Notes: generated by a model from the letters alone, not told the origin. A DNA stretch of 64,000 nt from Arthrobacter sp. NicSoilB8 (GCF_019977355.1 NZ_AP024655.1:992001-1056000); one strand, 5' to 3'; counted from the first letter of the stretch, positions 47,006 to 55,271 are shown. Numbers and translations: made by a program.

Positions 47006-48757
47006 TCAGGTGCGCGTGAGCAGCCCGTGGCCCAGGACCGCTTTGCAGGACAGCGTCCGGTAGCCCTCATGGTCGAACAGCACTGTGATGAGATCGCCGT
47101 CGTGCCCCATCACCGCGCCCGGGCCCCACAAGGCATGTTCCACGCGGGAGTTCAGCGGGAACGCCCCGGCGCCGGCTATCGCCGCAGGCTCAACGGGCGC
47201 TGTACCGGCGGCGGCGGCACCGGCCGGCACAGCGCCGGCGGCGGCAGCACCGCCGTCGTGCTCGCCGCTGCGTCCTTGCAGCAGCGCGGTGCCGGTGGTG
47301 CAGGTGTCGCAGTTCCGGCAGGGTTCGGGCAGGTCCTCGCCGAAGTAGCCGAGCAGGAACTGGCGGCGGCAGCGGTGCGTTTCGGCGTAGCTGCGGATCA
47401 TCGCGATGCGGGACTTGTCCACTCGCTCGCGGGCAGCGGCGAGTCCGACGGCGCGTTCCACCACACGGGCCGGGTCGGCCGCCGGGTCCAGCGTAACCCC
47501 GGGCCGGGCGCCGTCATGGGTGGCGGTCACCGCGCCGGATTCCTGCAGCTGGTTCAGCAGGCCGGTGATCCGCCGGGCGGGGAAGGCCGTCCGTTCAGCC
47601 AGCGACTGGGGCTGGAGCGGCCGGCCCGCATCCCGCAGCACGGTGAGGACCGCCAGCAGCGCCGCCTCGTCCGGGGTATGGGTGGCGAAGAAGCGCCGCA
47701 GGCCGAGGTCCTCGGAACGGTAGTGCAGCACCGCGACGGCCGGCTGCCCGTCCCGTCCGGCGCGGCCGATCTGCTGGTAGTAGCTGTCCAGGGATTCGGG
47801 GATGTCAGCGTGGAGCACGAACCGGACGTCGGGCTTGTCGATCCCCATGCCGAAGGCGGTGGTGGCCACCACCACGTCCAGGCTTCCGTCGAGGAACTTC
47901 TCATGGACGAGCTCCCGATCGGCGGGGGTGCGGCCGGCATGATAGGCCTCGGCGCGGAGGCCGCTCCGGGCCAGCTTCGCGGCGTACTTCTCGGTGTCTT
48001 TCCGCTTGGCCGCGTACACCAGCCCGGGCCCGCGCCCGGCAGCGACCAGTGCGGTGACCTGGCCGAGGACGGCGCGGCGTTTCTCCTTGTCCTCGTGGTG
48101 GCGCAGCACCTCCAGCCGGATGTTGGGCCGGTCGAAGCCGTGGACCAGGACCAGCGGCCTGGCCATTCCCAGACGGGCCAGAATTTCCTCCCGCACCGGG
48201 GGAGAGGCGGTGGCCGTCAAAGCCGCGGTGGTCGGGTTGCCCAGGCGCTCGCGGACCTCGCCGAGCCGGAGGTAATCGGGCCGGAAATCGTGCCCCCAGG
48301 AGGAGACGCAGTGCGCTTCGTCCACCACGAACAGGGCGATGTTCAGCGCCGCGATCCGCTCCACCGTGCTGGTCTTGGCGAGCTGCTCGGGGGCGAGGAA
48401 GAGGAACGCCGCCTCGCCGCTTTCCACTGCCCGCCACGCAGCCTCCTGTTCGGCGGCGCTGTGCGAGGAGTTGACCGCGACGGCGCCTCCCGGCCCCGCC
48501 GCTTCCTTCAGCCCGTCCAGCTGGTCCTCCTGCAGGGAAATCAGCGGGGACACGACGACGGTAGGCCGCTGCAGCCGGCGGTGCAGCAGGAGCGCGGGAA
48601 CCTGGTAGATGGCGGACTTCCCATAGCCGGTAGGCATGACGGCGAGGACGTCCCGGCCGGCGGCAAGGGCCCGCATCCCGGCGAACTGGCCTTCGCGGAG
48701 GTTCGGCAGGCCAAAGGTGACGTCCGCGAGGTGGCGGAGGTCGGCGTCGTCGTTCAC
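47006..48757 (-). CDS. recQ: RecQ-family ATP-dependent DNA helicase (probable N-terminal frameshift)
   Basis: 583 residues from a GTG at 48757. Helicase motifs: MPTGYGKS (I), VVSPLISL (Ia), VVDEAHCVSSWGHDFRPDY (II), QQIGRAGRDG (VI); RecQ zinc-binding Cys residues in CRRQFLLGYFGEDLPEPCRNCDTC. An HRDC domain is not evident; the tail (about 500-583) is low complexity followed by an RQC-like end. A better ribosome site and ATG lie at 48894 in another frame, whose peptide would join this one if a single base were restored in the repeat at 48761-48840. Either the GTG is used or the gene is shifted. Confidence 0.82.
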   Translation of the reverse strand: MNDDADLRHLADVTFGLPNLREGQFAGMRALAAGRDVLAVMPTGYGKSAIYQVPALLLHRRLQRPTVVVSPLISLQEDQLDGLKEAAGPGGAVAVNSSHSAAEQEAAWRAVESGEAAFLFLAPEQLAKTSTVERIAALNIALFVVDEAHCVSSWGHDFRPDYLRLGEVRERLGNPTTAALTATASPPVREEILARLGMARPLVLVHGFDRPNIRLEVLRHHEDKEKRRAVLGQVTALVAAGRGPGLVYAAKRKDTEKYAAKLARSGLRAEAYHAGRTPADRELVHEKFLDGSLDVVVATTAFGMGIDKPDVRFVLHADIPESLDSYYQQIGRAGRDGQPAVAVLHYRSEDLGLRRFFATHTPDEAALLAVLTVLRDAGRPLQPQSLAERTAFPARRITGLLNQLQESGAVTATHDGARPGVTLDPAADPARVVERAVGLAAARERVDKSRIAMIRSYAETHRCRRQFLLGYFGEDLPEPCRNCDTCTTGTALLQGRSGEHDGGAAAAGAVPAGAAAAGTAPVEPAAIAGAGAFPLNSRVEHALWGPGAVMGHDGDLITVLFDHEGYRTLSCKAVLGHGLLTRT

Positions 48758-48760
48758 TGA

Positions 48761-48840
48761 AAGCCGGGGCGCCGGTACTTCCGGGAGCTCGGGGGAAGCC
48801 GGGGCGCCGGCATTTCCGGGAGCGCCGAGGGAAGCCGCGG
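48761..48840. repeat. Imperfect 36/35-bp repeat at the recQ 5' end
   Basis: AAGCCGGGGCGCCGG-type units start at 48761 (35 bp), 48796 (36 bp) and 48832 (partial). The one-base difference puts the coding frame before and after out of register. The missing base lies in the short stretch between GGAGC and the G-run. Confidence 0.9.
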
Positions 48841-49076
48841 CGCCGGGGCGTCCGGCCGCGACGCATCCGCGTTGGCAGCGATGGCCTCGGTCATGATTGC
48901 AGCTCCGTTGCGACAGGTGAGGTGAGGCGGGACGGCCGGGGTGCGGGCCGTTGCTTTCAGGGTAGGACATGCCGGGAGAGTTGCGAAAACCGCGACGAGT
49001 CGACGGCAGGCCCGGTCCGGCCTGAACGGGGCAAAGGACCCTCGGCAGGGAACCTGTTTCTGAGTAGGGTGGCCCC

Positions 49077-49412
49077 ATGCAGAAAATATCGGTCGATGCC
49101 CTGGCCCGGCAGCAGATTGCGGCTGCGGTGGCGGCACCCAGCGGACGTGCGGCGGATACTGCGTTTGGCGGGCACGAGAAAGTCCTGCGCCAGACCGTCA
49201 TGGCCTTCAGGGCGGGGACGCAGCTGAGCGAGCATCAGAACCCGGGCGAAGCGACCGTGTTTGTGCTCCGCGGCTGTGTGCGCCTGCGGGCCGGCAACGA
49301 ATCCTGGCAGGGGAAGACCGGGGACCTGCTGATCGTGCCGGACGGGCTGCATAGTCTGGAAGCCGAGGAGGACTCCGCGATCCTCATGACGGTGGCGAAA
49401 ATCAAGACCTGA
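49077..49412 (+). CDS. Cupin-domain protein
   Basis: 111 residues, single cupin barrel: AFRAGTQLSEHQNPGEATVFVLRGCVRLRAGNE, with conserved beta-strand motifs, and WQGKTGDLLIVPDGLHSLEAEED. The metal-binding His/Glu set is partial (His in SEHQNPGEA, His in GLHSLEAE). Unknown ligand. It is transcribed away from recQ; the two starts are about 180-320 bp apart. Confidence 0.85.
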   Translation: MQKISVDALARQQIAAAVAAPSGRAADTAFGGHEKVLRQTVMAFRAGTQLSEHQNPGEATVFVLRGCVRLRAGNESWQGKTGDLLIVPDGLHSLEAEEDSAILMTVAKIKT

Positions 49413-49483
49413 CGGCACAGCCGCAGGCGGGGAGACCGGTCGGGGCGATCGACCAGTGGCCGGATTACCGCAAGGAGCAGGAT

Positions 49484-50863
49484 ATGACTGTCATCCCCCT
49501 CGAAGAGGTTCCGGAGACCCGGCGGTGGTGGGCGAGGGCCGCCTACGCCGCGGTCTTCTTCGCGGTGGCCGTTCCCTTGGTGGCTGCCGGTTTGGCAGGC
49601 ACCATCGCACTGCTCATCACGGGGCTCGGCGCCCTGCTGGTGACCGTGGCAGCGATCTACTGGTTCCTCATCAGCCGCGGCGTGCTGCGCTGGTGTGCGC
49701 TGGCGCTCGCGGTGCTCGCCCCGCTGGTGCTGATTTTCCTGTATATCCAGGCGAGCCTGCTGTGGGAGGTGGTGCTCTCCGTTGGACTGGCGTTCGTGGC
49801 ACTGGTCTGCGCCCGCGCGGCGCTCCGGGAACCGAGGGAGGGTTCGACCATGACCGAATACCCCGCTCCCACCTGGAAACATGCCTTCCTGGTAATGAAT
49901 CCGCGGTCCGGCGGCGGCAAAGTGGTGAAGTTCGACCTCCAGCGGAAAGCTGAGGAGCTCGGCGCCGAGGTGGCGCTTCTCGAGGGGCCGGGACCGGTGG
50001 ACGTCGACGCTCTGGCCCGGCAGGCGGTGGAGCGCGGGGCCGATCTGCTCGGCGTCGCCGGCGGGGACGGAACCCAGGCGCTGGTGGCCGGCATTGCGGC
50101 CGAACACAACCTTCCGTTCCTGGTGATCAGCGCCGGAACCCGCAACCATTTCGCCCTGGATCTCGGGCTGGACCGCGAGGACCCGACGGGCTGCCTGGAC
50201 GCCCTCCGGGACGGGGTGGAGCTGCACGTCGATCTCGGCAAGATCAACGGCCGCACCTTCGTCAACAACTCATCGTTCGGCGTCTACGCCGAGGTGGTGC
50301 AGAGCCCGGAATACCGCGATGACAAAGCCGGCACCGTGCTGCAGATGCTTCCGGACCTCATCAAGGGCGCAAAGGGCGCGCGGCTGCGGGCCCAGGTGGA
50401 CGGCGTGACAGTAGACGGCCCGCAGGCCGTGCTGGTGAGCAATGGCCCTTACGGCAGCAACGACGTCGCGGGCCTGGGCCGCCGGACCCGGCTCGACCGC
50501 GGCGTGCTCGGTGCGGTGGCAATCTCTGCCTCCAGCACCCGGGAAGCGGTGGGCCTGTTGCGCCGTGCGACGAAGCGCGGCCTGATCCAGCGCACCGCGT
50601 CCGAGGTGGTGGTCGGCGCCGACGTGCCCGAGATCCCCGTCGGCGTGGACGGCGAGGCCCTGCTGATGAGCACCCCGGTACGGTGCACGGTCGAACCCCG
50701 CGCGCTGCGCGTACTGGTGCCGCGGAAACGCCCGGGCGTCCCCCCGGCCCAGCCTTCCCTGGACCTAATCCGGCTCCGTGAGCTGGCGTGGGGGCGGCAC
50801 CGGGCCGCAGTGTCCGCGCCGGCCGCTGCCCCGTCCCGGCCGGCGTCGCCCGCCGGGGAATGA
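49484..50863 (+). CDS. DAG-kinase-like lipid kinase with N-terminal membrane domain
   Basis: 459 residues. Three N-terminal helices (AVFFAVAVPLVAAGLAGTI, TGLGALLVTVAAIYWFL, LRWCALALAVLAPLVLIFLYI) precede the kinase (about 130-430). The DAGK catalytic domain has FLVMNPRSGGGK, LLGVAGGDGTQALVAG (the GGDGT motif) and VISAGTRNHFALDLG. A Pro/Ala-rich C-terminus follows. Typical of actinobacterial DgkB/lipid kinases that phosphorylate diacylglycerol or sphingoid-type lipids. Substrate inferred. Confidence 0.87.
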   Translation: MTVIPLEEVPETRRWWARAAYAAVFFAVAVPLVAAGLAGTIALLITGLGALLVTVAAIYWFLISRGVLRWCALALAVLAPLVLIFLYIQASLLWEVVLSVGLAFVALVCARAALREPREGSTMTEYPAPTWKHAFLVMNPRSGGGKVVKFDLQRKAEELGAEVALLEGPGPVDVDALARQAVERGADLLGVAGGDGTQALVAGIAAEHNLPFLVISAGTRNHFALDLGLDREDPTGCLDALRDGVELHVDLGKINGRTFVNNSSFGVYAEVVQSPEYRDDKAGTVLQMLPDLIKGAKGARLRAQVDGVTVDGPQAVLVSNGPYGSNDVAGLGRRTRLDRGVLGAVAISASSTREAVGLLRRATKRGLIQRTASEVVVGADVPEIPVGVDGEALLMSTPVRCTVEPRALRVLVPRKRPGVPPAQPSLDLIRLRELAWGRHRAAVSAPAAAPSRPASPAGE

Positions 50864-51070
50864 GCGGGCCCGGGTCTGGCCGCGATCCGCGGGGCACGTC
50901 ACGCACAGCAGTCTGTTCCGCCCCTGGGGTGTGGTCATCCGCGGTTTCCCGGGAGATCCGGGCTGGACGTCCGGCCCAAAGTTTTCCCTGCGTGACGCGT
51001 CAACAGCCCGCTGTCGCGGCATGGGTGGTCCGGTTCGATTTTGGCAGCCGCCGTAGGACAGACTGTTGCC

Positions 51071-52432
51071 GTGAGCAACTCTTCCCGGACAGGACTTGCC
51101 GTCGCTGGACTCAGCCTCGGCACGTCGCTGAACCCGCTGAATTCCTCGATGATCGCCGTCGCCCTGGTGGTGCTGCGCGAGGACTTCGGGCTCGACGTCG
51201 CCACCGTCACCTGGGTGATCACCGCGTTCTACCTCACCTCCGCGGCCGGGCAGCCGCTCATGGGCCGGCTCGCGGACCGCTTTGGCCCGCGGCGGCTGTT
51301 CCTGCTGGGCATGGCGCTCGTGGCCGTGACTTGCGCACTCGCTCCCTTCGCGCCGAACTTCGCCCTGCTCTGCGTGGCCCGGGCCTTCATGGCGCTCGGC
51401 ACCGCGACCGCCTACCCGAGCGCCGTCGTCATGGTCGCGGCGCTGGCACGGCAGGCGAACGTGAAATCCACGCGGCCGCTGGGCCGGATCCAGATGGCGA
51501 ACACCTCGGCGGCTGCCGTCGGGCCGGTGGTGGGCGGCTTGCTGGTGAGCCTGGTGGGCTGGCAGGCGCTGTTCCTGATCAACGTTCCGCTCTCGCTGGT
51601 GGCGATCTTCGTGGTCCGGCGCTTCGCCCCGGCGGACGGGGTCCGTGAGCGGGGCCGGGTGTCGGAGCTGCTGCGGGACTCGGACCTGCCGGGCATCGGC
51701 GCGTTCATCGGTGCCCTGGTGCTGGTGATGATGGCGCTCCTGAACGTGCTGCCCGCCTACCGGTGGTGGCTGCTTGGCGGCGGGCTGCTCCTCGCGATTC
51801 TGTTTGTGTGGCGGGAACTGCGGTTCAGCCCGCCGTTCCTGGACCTGCGGCTGCTGGGCCGCAACCGGCCGCTGCTGCTGGTCTACCTGGGCTTCGCGCT
51901 GTTTAACGGCGTCTACTACTTCGCGTTCTTCGGCCTGCCGCAGCTTCTGCAGACTGCCGGCGGCTACGGTCCCGGCGTCGTGGGCCTGCTCATGCTGCCG
52001 CTCGCCGCGATCTCGGTGGTCGGGACGCCGTTCGCGGTCCGCGCGATCGACAGGTTCGGCGTACGGCGGGTGCTGATCGCCGGCGTCGTGCTGCTCATCG
52101 TGGCATCGGGGGCGATGTGGCTGCTGACGGCGTCCCTGGCTGTCCCGCTGGTGCTCGCACTGACCGCCCTGCTGGGCGTGCCGTATTGCGTGGTCAGCAT
52201 TTCCTCGAGCCAGGGCATGTACCTGTCCACCCGGATGGAGGAGCGCGGGGTGGCTGCCGGGATCTTCCAGACCTGCCGCTACTTGGGGGCCATCACGGCG
52301 ACCGTGCTGATCGGCATCTTCTACGGCAGCGGCGTCACCCAGGCCAACTGGGGGCTCATGGTGTTCGTGATGCTGGGGCTGGGCGCGGTGGTGTTTACGG
52401 TGTCGCTGGCGTGGCGGGAGCGGCGCGCCTGA
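51071..52432 (+). CDS. MFS drug-efflux-type transporter
   Basis: 453 residues from a GTG at 51071; an in-frame TTG 30 nt upstream is the alternative. Twelve to fourteen helices, with family motifs LVVLREDFGLDVATVTWVI (motif-C area), GRLADRFGPRRLFLLGM (motif A) and the antiporter-type GPVVGGLLVSLVGWQALFLINVP. The last motif is typical of the DHA2 (14-helix) group. Exports hydrophobic drugs; actual spectrum unknown. It ends at a copy of the 63-bp palindrome. Confidence 0.87.
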   Translation: MSNSSRTGLAVAGLSLGTSLNPLNSSMIAVALVVLREDFGLDVATVTWVITAFYLTSAAGQPLMGRLADRFGPRRLFLLGMALVAVTCALAPFAPNFALLCVARAFMALGTATAYPSAVVMVAALARQANVKSTRPLGRIQMANTSAAAVGPVVGGLLVSLVGWQALFLINVPLSLVAIFVVRRFAPADGVRERGRVSELLRDSDLPGIGAFIGALVLVMMALLNVLPAYRWWLLGGGLLLAILFVWRELRFSPPFLDLRLLGRNRPLLLVYLGFALFNGVYYFAFFGLPQLLQTAGGYGPGVVGLLMLPLAAISVVGTPFAVRAIDRFGVRRVLIAGVVLLIVASGAMWLLTASLAVPLVLALTALLGVPYCVVSISSSQGMYLSTRMEERGVAAGIFQTCRYLGAITATVLIGIFYGSGVTQANWGLMVFVMLGLGAVVFTVSLAWRERRA

Positions 52433-52449
52433 GAGCCACCCCCAAATTG

Positions 52450-52512
52450 CAACGCGGGGTCACTTACGGCCCATCCCGGCCGACGGAATGGGCCGTAAGT
52501 GACCCCGCGTTG
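52450..52512. repeat. 63-bp palindrome, copy 4
   Basis: Outer arms CAACGCGGGGTCACTTACGG with complement ending CCCCGCGTTG, one inner mismatch. Between convergent genes (MFS carrier and PhzF), so a likely two-way terminator. Confidence 0.95.
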
Positions 52513-52551
52513 CTCTTCCGCGTGGCTCGATCCATGACCGGGCCGCACGAT

Positions 52552-53409
52552 TCAACTGATCTCGACGGCTTCACCGCTGACGACAATCCCGCCGGACGGA
52601 GGAATGTCGATGGTGAGCACACTCGGGCGGCCGACATGGCTGCCTTGGTGCACCAGCACGCGGCTTGGCGGCTCCACAAGTGAAAGCAAGCGGAGGTATC
52701 CGCCGAAGGCAGCGGCAGCCGAACCGGTGGCCGGATCTTCTGTGATGGTGCCCACCGGGAAGAGGTTGCGCGAGTCGAACTCACCCGGCCCGATCTCGTA
52801 GAGAGTCGTGACGGTGCCGGTCCAGTTCTGGTCATCCATCAGCGTGCGCATGGGATCAGGGTCGAAAACGAAGGAGTCAAAGGCCTTTCGTCCCGCGAAG
52901 ACAAGAATGGGGTGCCAGTTTCCGGCAAAAGCGATCATCGGAGGGTAATCAGGGTTCAGGTCGCCCAGGCCCATGCCGAGCAACCCGAGCAGGGTGCTCA
53001 GAACATCGTCGGGGAACTCGGACACTCGGGGCTCGACGCTCGTGAAGCTTGCCGTCACCTCCGCGCCCTGGCCTGCAGTCTCGATCGCGACGGGCCCCAC
53101 CGGGGTGTCGAAGATAAAGGTCCCCGTACCGTCACGACCCGACAGCGCGACGGCCAAAGCAATCGTGGCATGGCCGCAAAACGGCACCTCGGCGATCGGG
53201 GAGAAGTACCGAACGCGGTTTCGGCGGGAGTCTCCATCAACCCTCACCTCCGTGACAAACATCGTTTCCGCATAGCCGATGTCGGCCGCGATGGCCTGCA
53301 TCCTGGCGTCGTCGAGTCGGGTTGCGTCCAGGACTACTCCGGCCGGGTTTCCGCCGTCGGGTGTGGTGGTAAAGGCGGCATAGCGCAGTATCTCCGTGGT
53401 CTGTTCCAT
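52552..53409 (-). CDS. PhzF-family isomerase-like protein
   Basis: 285 residues with the PhzF/diaminopimelate-epimerase-like fold: YAAFTTTPDGGNPAGVVLDA, GYAETMFVTE (the conserved Glu), YFSPIAEVPFCGHATIALA and TEDPATGSAAAAFGGYL. No phenazine genes are nearby, so it is one of the many PhzF homologues of unknown substrate. It begins 39 bp after the sigma factor gene ends, on the same strand, and may be its operon partner. Confidence 0.87.
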   Translation of the reverse strand: MEQTTEILRYAAFTTTPDGGNPAGVVLDATRLDDARMQAIAADIGYAETMFVTEVRVDGDSRRNRVRYFSPIAEVPFCGHATIALAVALSGRDGTGTFIFDTPVGPVAIETAGQGAEVTASFTSVEPRVSEFPDDVLSTLLGLLGMGLGDLNPDYPPMIAFAGNWHPILVFAGRKAFDSFVFDPDPMRTLMDDQNWTGTVTTLYEIGPGEFDSRNLFPVGTITEDPATGSAAAAFGGYLRLLSLVEPPSRVLVHQGSHVGRPSVLTIDIPPSGGIVVSGEAVEIS

Positions 53410-53448
53410 TCCGACATCGTCGCACAGCGGCCCAGATGGCGGAGGCCG

Positions 53449-54525
53449 TCAAAGGCCCACCCGCGCACGGACGGATGGGCCCTCGCCATCAAACTGATAC
53501 TGCCGCAGGACGTTGGACCGGGACGGGTCCTTGAGCTTTTCCAGCGCCGCGAGCTCTATCCGGCGGATGCGTTCGCGGGTCATGCCGTAGGTTTCCGCTA
53601 CCGCGTCCAGGGTTTGCGCTCCGCCGCCTCCGAGGCCGAAACGCAGTGAAATGACCCGTGCCTCCCGGTCTTCGAGCGTGTCGAGTACTTCCAGTAGCTG
53701 CGCCTTCAGCTGGTGATGGAAAAGCGTTTCAGTTACGTCTGGGCCGGAGGAATCCAACAATTGTTCGGCCAGGGCTTCGGTTCCGCCCTGGCCGTCGGGC
53801 ACCTCAGAATCCAAAGAATAGACCGGCTTATCCAGGCTCAGCAGGCACTCCACCTTCCCGATCGAATATTTGGTCAGGCGGCGAAGATCCTCGTTGGTGC
53901 ACAGGGTACCCGTCATAGCGGAAGTCCGTTGTGCTGACCTCACTGTCTGCAGTTGCTCGATGACCTTCGCCGGCAGCCGGATCAGACGGGACTGATCAGC
54001 CAGCGCCCGGAGGATGCCGCCGCGGATGAGCAACGTCGCGTGCGTGGAGAATCTGAAACCCTTGGTGAAGTCGAACTTGCGGACAGCCCTATGGAGTCCA
54101 AGGTTTCCCTCCTGGATCAGGTCCTCAAAGTCGAGGCCCCGGTGCGTGTAGTGCTTGGCGATCGACACTACTAGCCGGAGGTTGGCGTGGAGCAGCGCGT
54201 CAGCGGCACGCTTGCCCAGCAGGACGATGGTCCGAAGCTCGTCTGCGTCCTGACCGGCCCGCGAAGTACCGTCCGCCAGGAGCTGCTCCGCGAAAAGCCC
54301 GGCCTCGATTTCCTGCGCCAATTCCACTTCCTGCTCGGCAGTGAGCAAGTCGTAATGCCTCAGCCGGCGCAGATAGTCCCCGACGGCGTCGACAGTGACG
54401 CCGCCGCTTGCCGCCAACAGTTCCGGCCAGGGAGAGCCATCAGGCTCGAATGATTCAAGGACCGAGCCAACTTCTGAGGGCGAGGAAGGCGTCGGGTCGC
54501 TCGCCTCGTGGAACGGATCAGCCAT
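53449..54525 (-). CDS. RpoD-family (group 2) sigma factor with altered -10 recognition region
   Basis: 358 residues. Region 1.2-2.1 is present (VGDYLRRLRHYDLLTAEQEVELA; NLRLVVSIAKHYTHRGLDFEDLIQEGNLGL). Region 2.3/2.4 reads FSTHATLLIRGGI at 159-171, against the usual FSTYATWWIRQAI. It thus loses the Tyr and both Trp that melt the -10 element and the Gln that reads -12 (E. coli Y430, W433, W434, Q437). Region 4.2 (TLDAVAETYGMTRERIRRIE, about 305-325) is close to consensus for TTGACA. Hence promoter choice should be normal at -35 and unusual at -10. Followed by phzF, divergent from a SnoaL-like gene. Confidence 0.9.
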   Translation of the reverse strand: MADPFHEASDPTPSSPSEVGSVLESFEPDGSPWPELLAASGGVTVDAVGDYLRRLRHYDLLTAEQEVELAQEIEAGLFAEQLLADGTSRAGQDADELRTIVLLGKRAADALLHANLRLVVSIAKHYTHRGLDFEDLIQEGNLGLHRAVRKFDFTKGFRFSTHATLLIRGGILRALADQSRLIRLPAKVIEQLQTVRSAQRTSAMTGTLCTNEDLRRLTKYSIGKVECLLSLDKPVYSLDSEVPDGQGGTEALAEQLLDSSGPDVTETLFHHQLKAQLLEVLDTLEDREARVISLRFGLGGGGAQTLDAVAETYGMTRERIRRIELAALEKLKDPSRSNVLRQYQFDGEGPSVRARVGL

Positions 54526-54555
54526 GTCATCCCCTGTCCGGCGGTTCAGGCTCGT

Positions 54556-54584
54556 GAAGGCAGACTACGTGGCCGGTGTGACAA
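54556..54584 (-). promoter_or_regulatory. Possible autoregulatory promoter of the sigma gene
   Basis: Reading leftward: TTGTCA (54584-54579), then with a 16-bp spacer TGCCTTC. This resembles the TTGACA and TACCTTC of the two SnoaL-gene promoters. Start codon lies about 30 bp beyond. Weak: one -35 mismatch and a shorter spacer. Confidence 0.35.
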
Positions 54585-54630
54585 AAACCGGCGGCCTGGG
54601 CAGACGGTGAAAGGCGGTAATCGCGGCATC

Positions 54631-54685
54631 TTGACACTCTCCAACCGCCGGAATACCTTCGGCCTTAACGGGCATTTCACCCGTT
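54631..54685 (+). promoter_or_regulatory. Promoter element A with leader hairpin (SnoaL gene 1)
   Basis: TTGACA at 54631, 17-bp spacer, TACCTT at 54654, then CGGCCTTAACG and a hairpin AACGGG/CCCGTT (54667-54672, 54680-54685). The same ordered set occurs at 60801 before the paralogous gene, the spacer being unlike. No TATAAT-like box is present at this spacing. Confidence 0.75.
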
Positions 54686-54698
54686 CCCAACAAATTTC

Positions 54699-54749
54699 AG
54701 CGCCCAGCTTTTGGGCGCTTCTGCCGGGCGCCCATGGACAGCGCCCGGC
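54699..54749 (+). promoter_or_regulatory. Two leader hairpins with interchangeable arms
   Basis: AGCGCCCA pairs with TGGGCGCT (54699-54719, five-base loop), then GCCGGGCGC pairs with GCGCCCGGC (54723-54749, nine-base loop). Because all four arms share GCGCCC or GGGCGC, arm 1 could also pair with arm 3, and arm 2 with arm 4, an attenuator-like arrangement 41 nt before the start codon. Confidence 0.55.
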
Positions 54750-54789
54750 GGACAGTTACAGCGGTCTCTTGCACCTGAAGGAGCCCACC

Positions 54790-55200
54790 ATGTCCAGCAT
54801 GTTGATCAACCGCTTCTACTCGGAGGTTCTCGCGGGCGGCAATTTCGCCCTGGTCGATGAAATGGTCACGGACGACTTCATCGACCACGAACTGGCGCTC
54901 CCCGGACAGCCGCCCGGCAAAGAGGGCGCCCGGTTCTTCGCGCACACCATCCGAACCGCGTTTCCTGACATCTCGGTCAAAGAAGCCCAGCCGACACTGT
55001 CCGACGGGGATCTTGAAGCCGCCCATGTCGTGATGACCGGCACGCACCAGGGCGAGCTGATGGGCATTCCGGCGTCGGGCAAGACTGTCGAATTCGGCGG
55101 CACCGACATCATCCGCGTCCAGGACGGCAAGATCGCCGAGCATTGGGGAAGCACGGACACCATGAGCCTGATGCAGCAGATCGGTGCCCTGCCGGAATAA
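54790..55200 (+). CDS. SnoaL-like ester cyclase-family protein 1
   Basis: 136 residues; AAGGAG lies upstream of the ATG. NTF2-like fold: LINRFYSEVLAGGNFALVDEMVTDDFIDHE, then LPGQPPGKEGARFF and GKTVEFGGTDIIRVQDGKIAEHWG. This is the SnoaL/ester cyclase family pattern, with the aspartate in the DFIDHE position. In polyketide makers such proteins close rings; in soil bacteria most are of unknown role. Transcribed divergently from the sigma factor and from the shared TTGACA/TACCTT element. Sister gene at 61018. The stop is inside the 17-bp repeat. Confidence 0.88.
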   Translation: MSSMLINRFYSEVLAGGNFALVDEMVTDDFIDHELALPGQPPGKEGARFFAHTIRTAFPDISVKEAQPTLSDGDLEAAHVVMTGTHQGELMGIPASGKTVEFGGTDIIRVQDGKIAEHWGSTDTMSLMQQIGALPE

Positions 55201-55271
55201 AGTCCCTGCCGGAATAAAGGCGTGGCCGGAATGCAGGCCCTGCCGGAATGAGGGCGCGGCCGGACCCGCGG
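55187..55271. repeat. 17-bp tandem repeat across the SnoaL-1 stop codon
   Basis: Five units of the pattern CCCTGCCGGAATAAAGK (55187, 55204, 55221, 55238, 55255). The first unit encodes the last residues and the TAA of the SnoaL gene, so the repeat grew out of the coding end. Confidence 0.9.
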
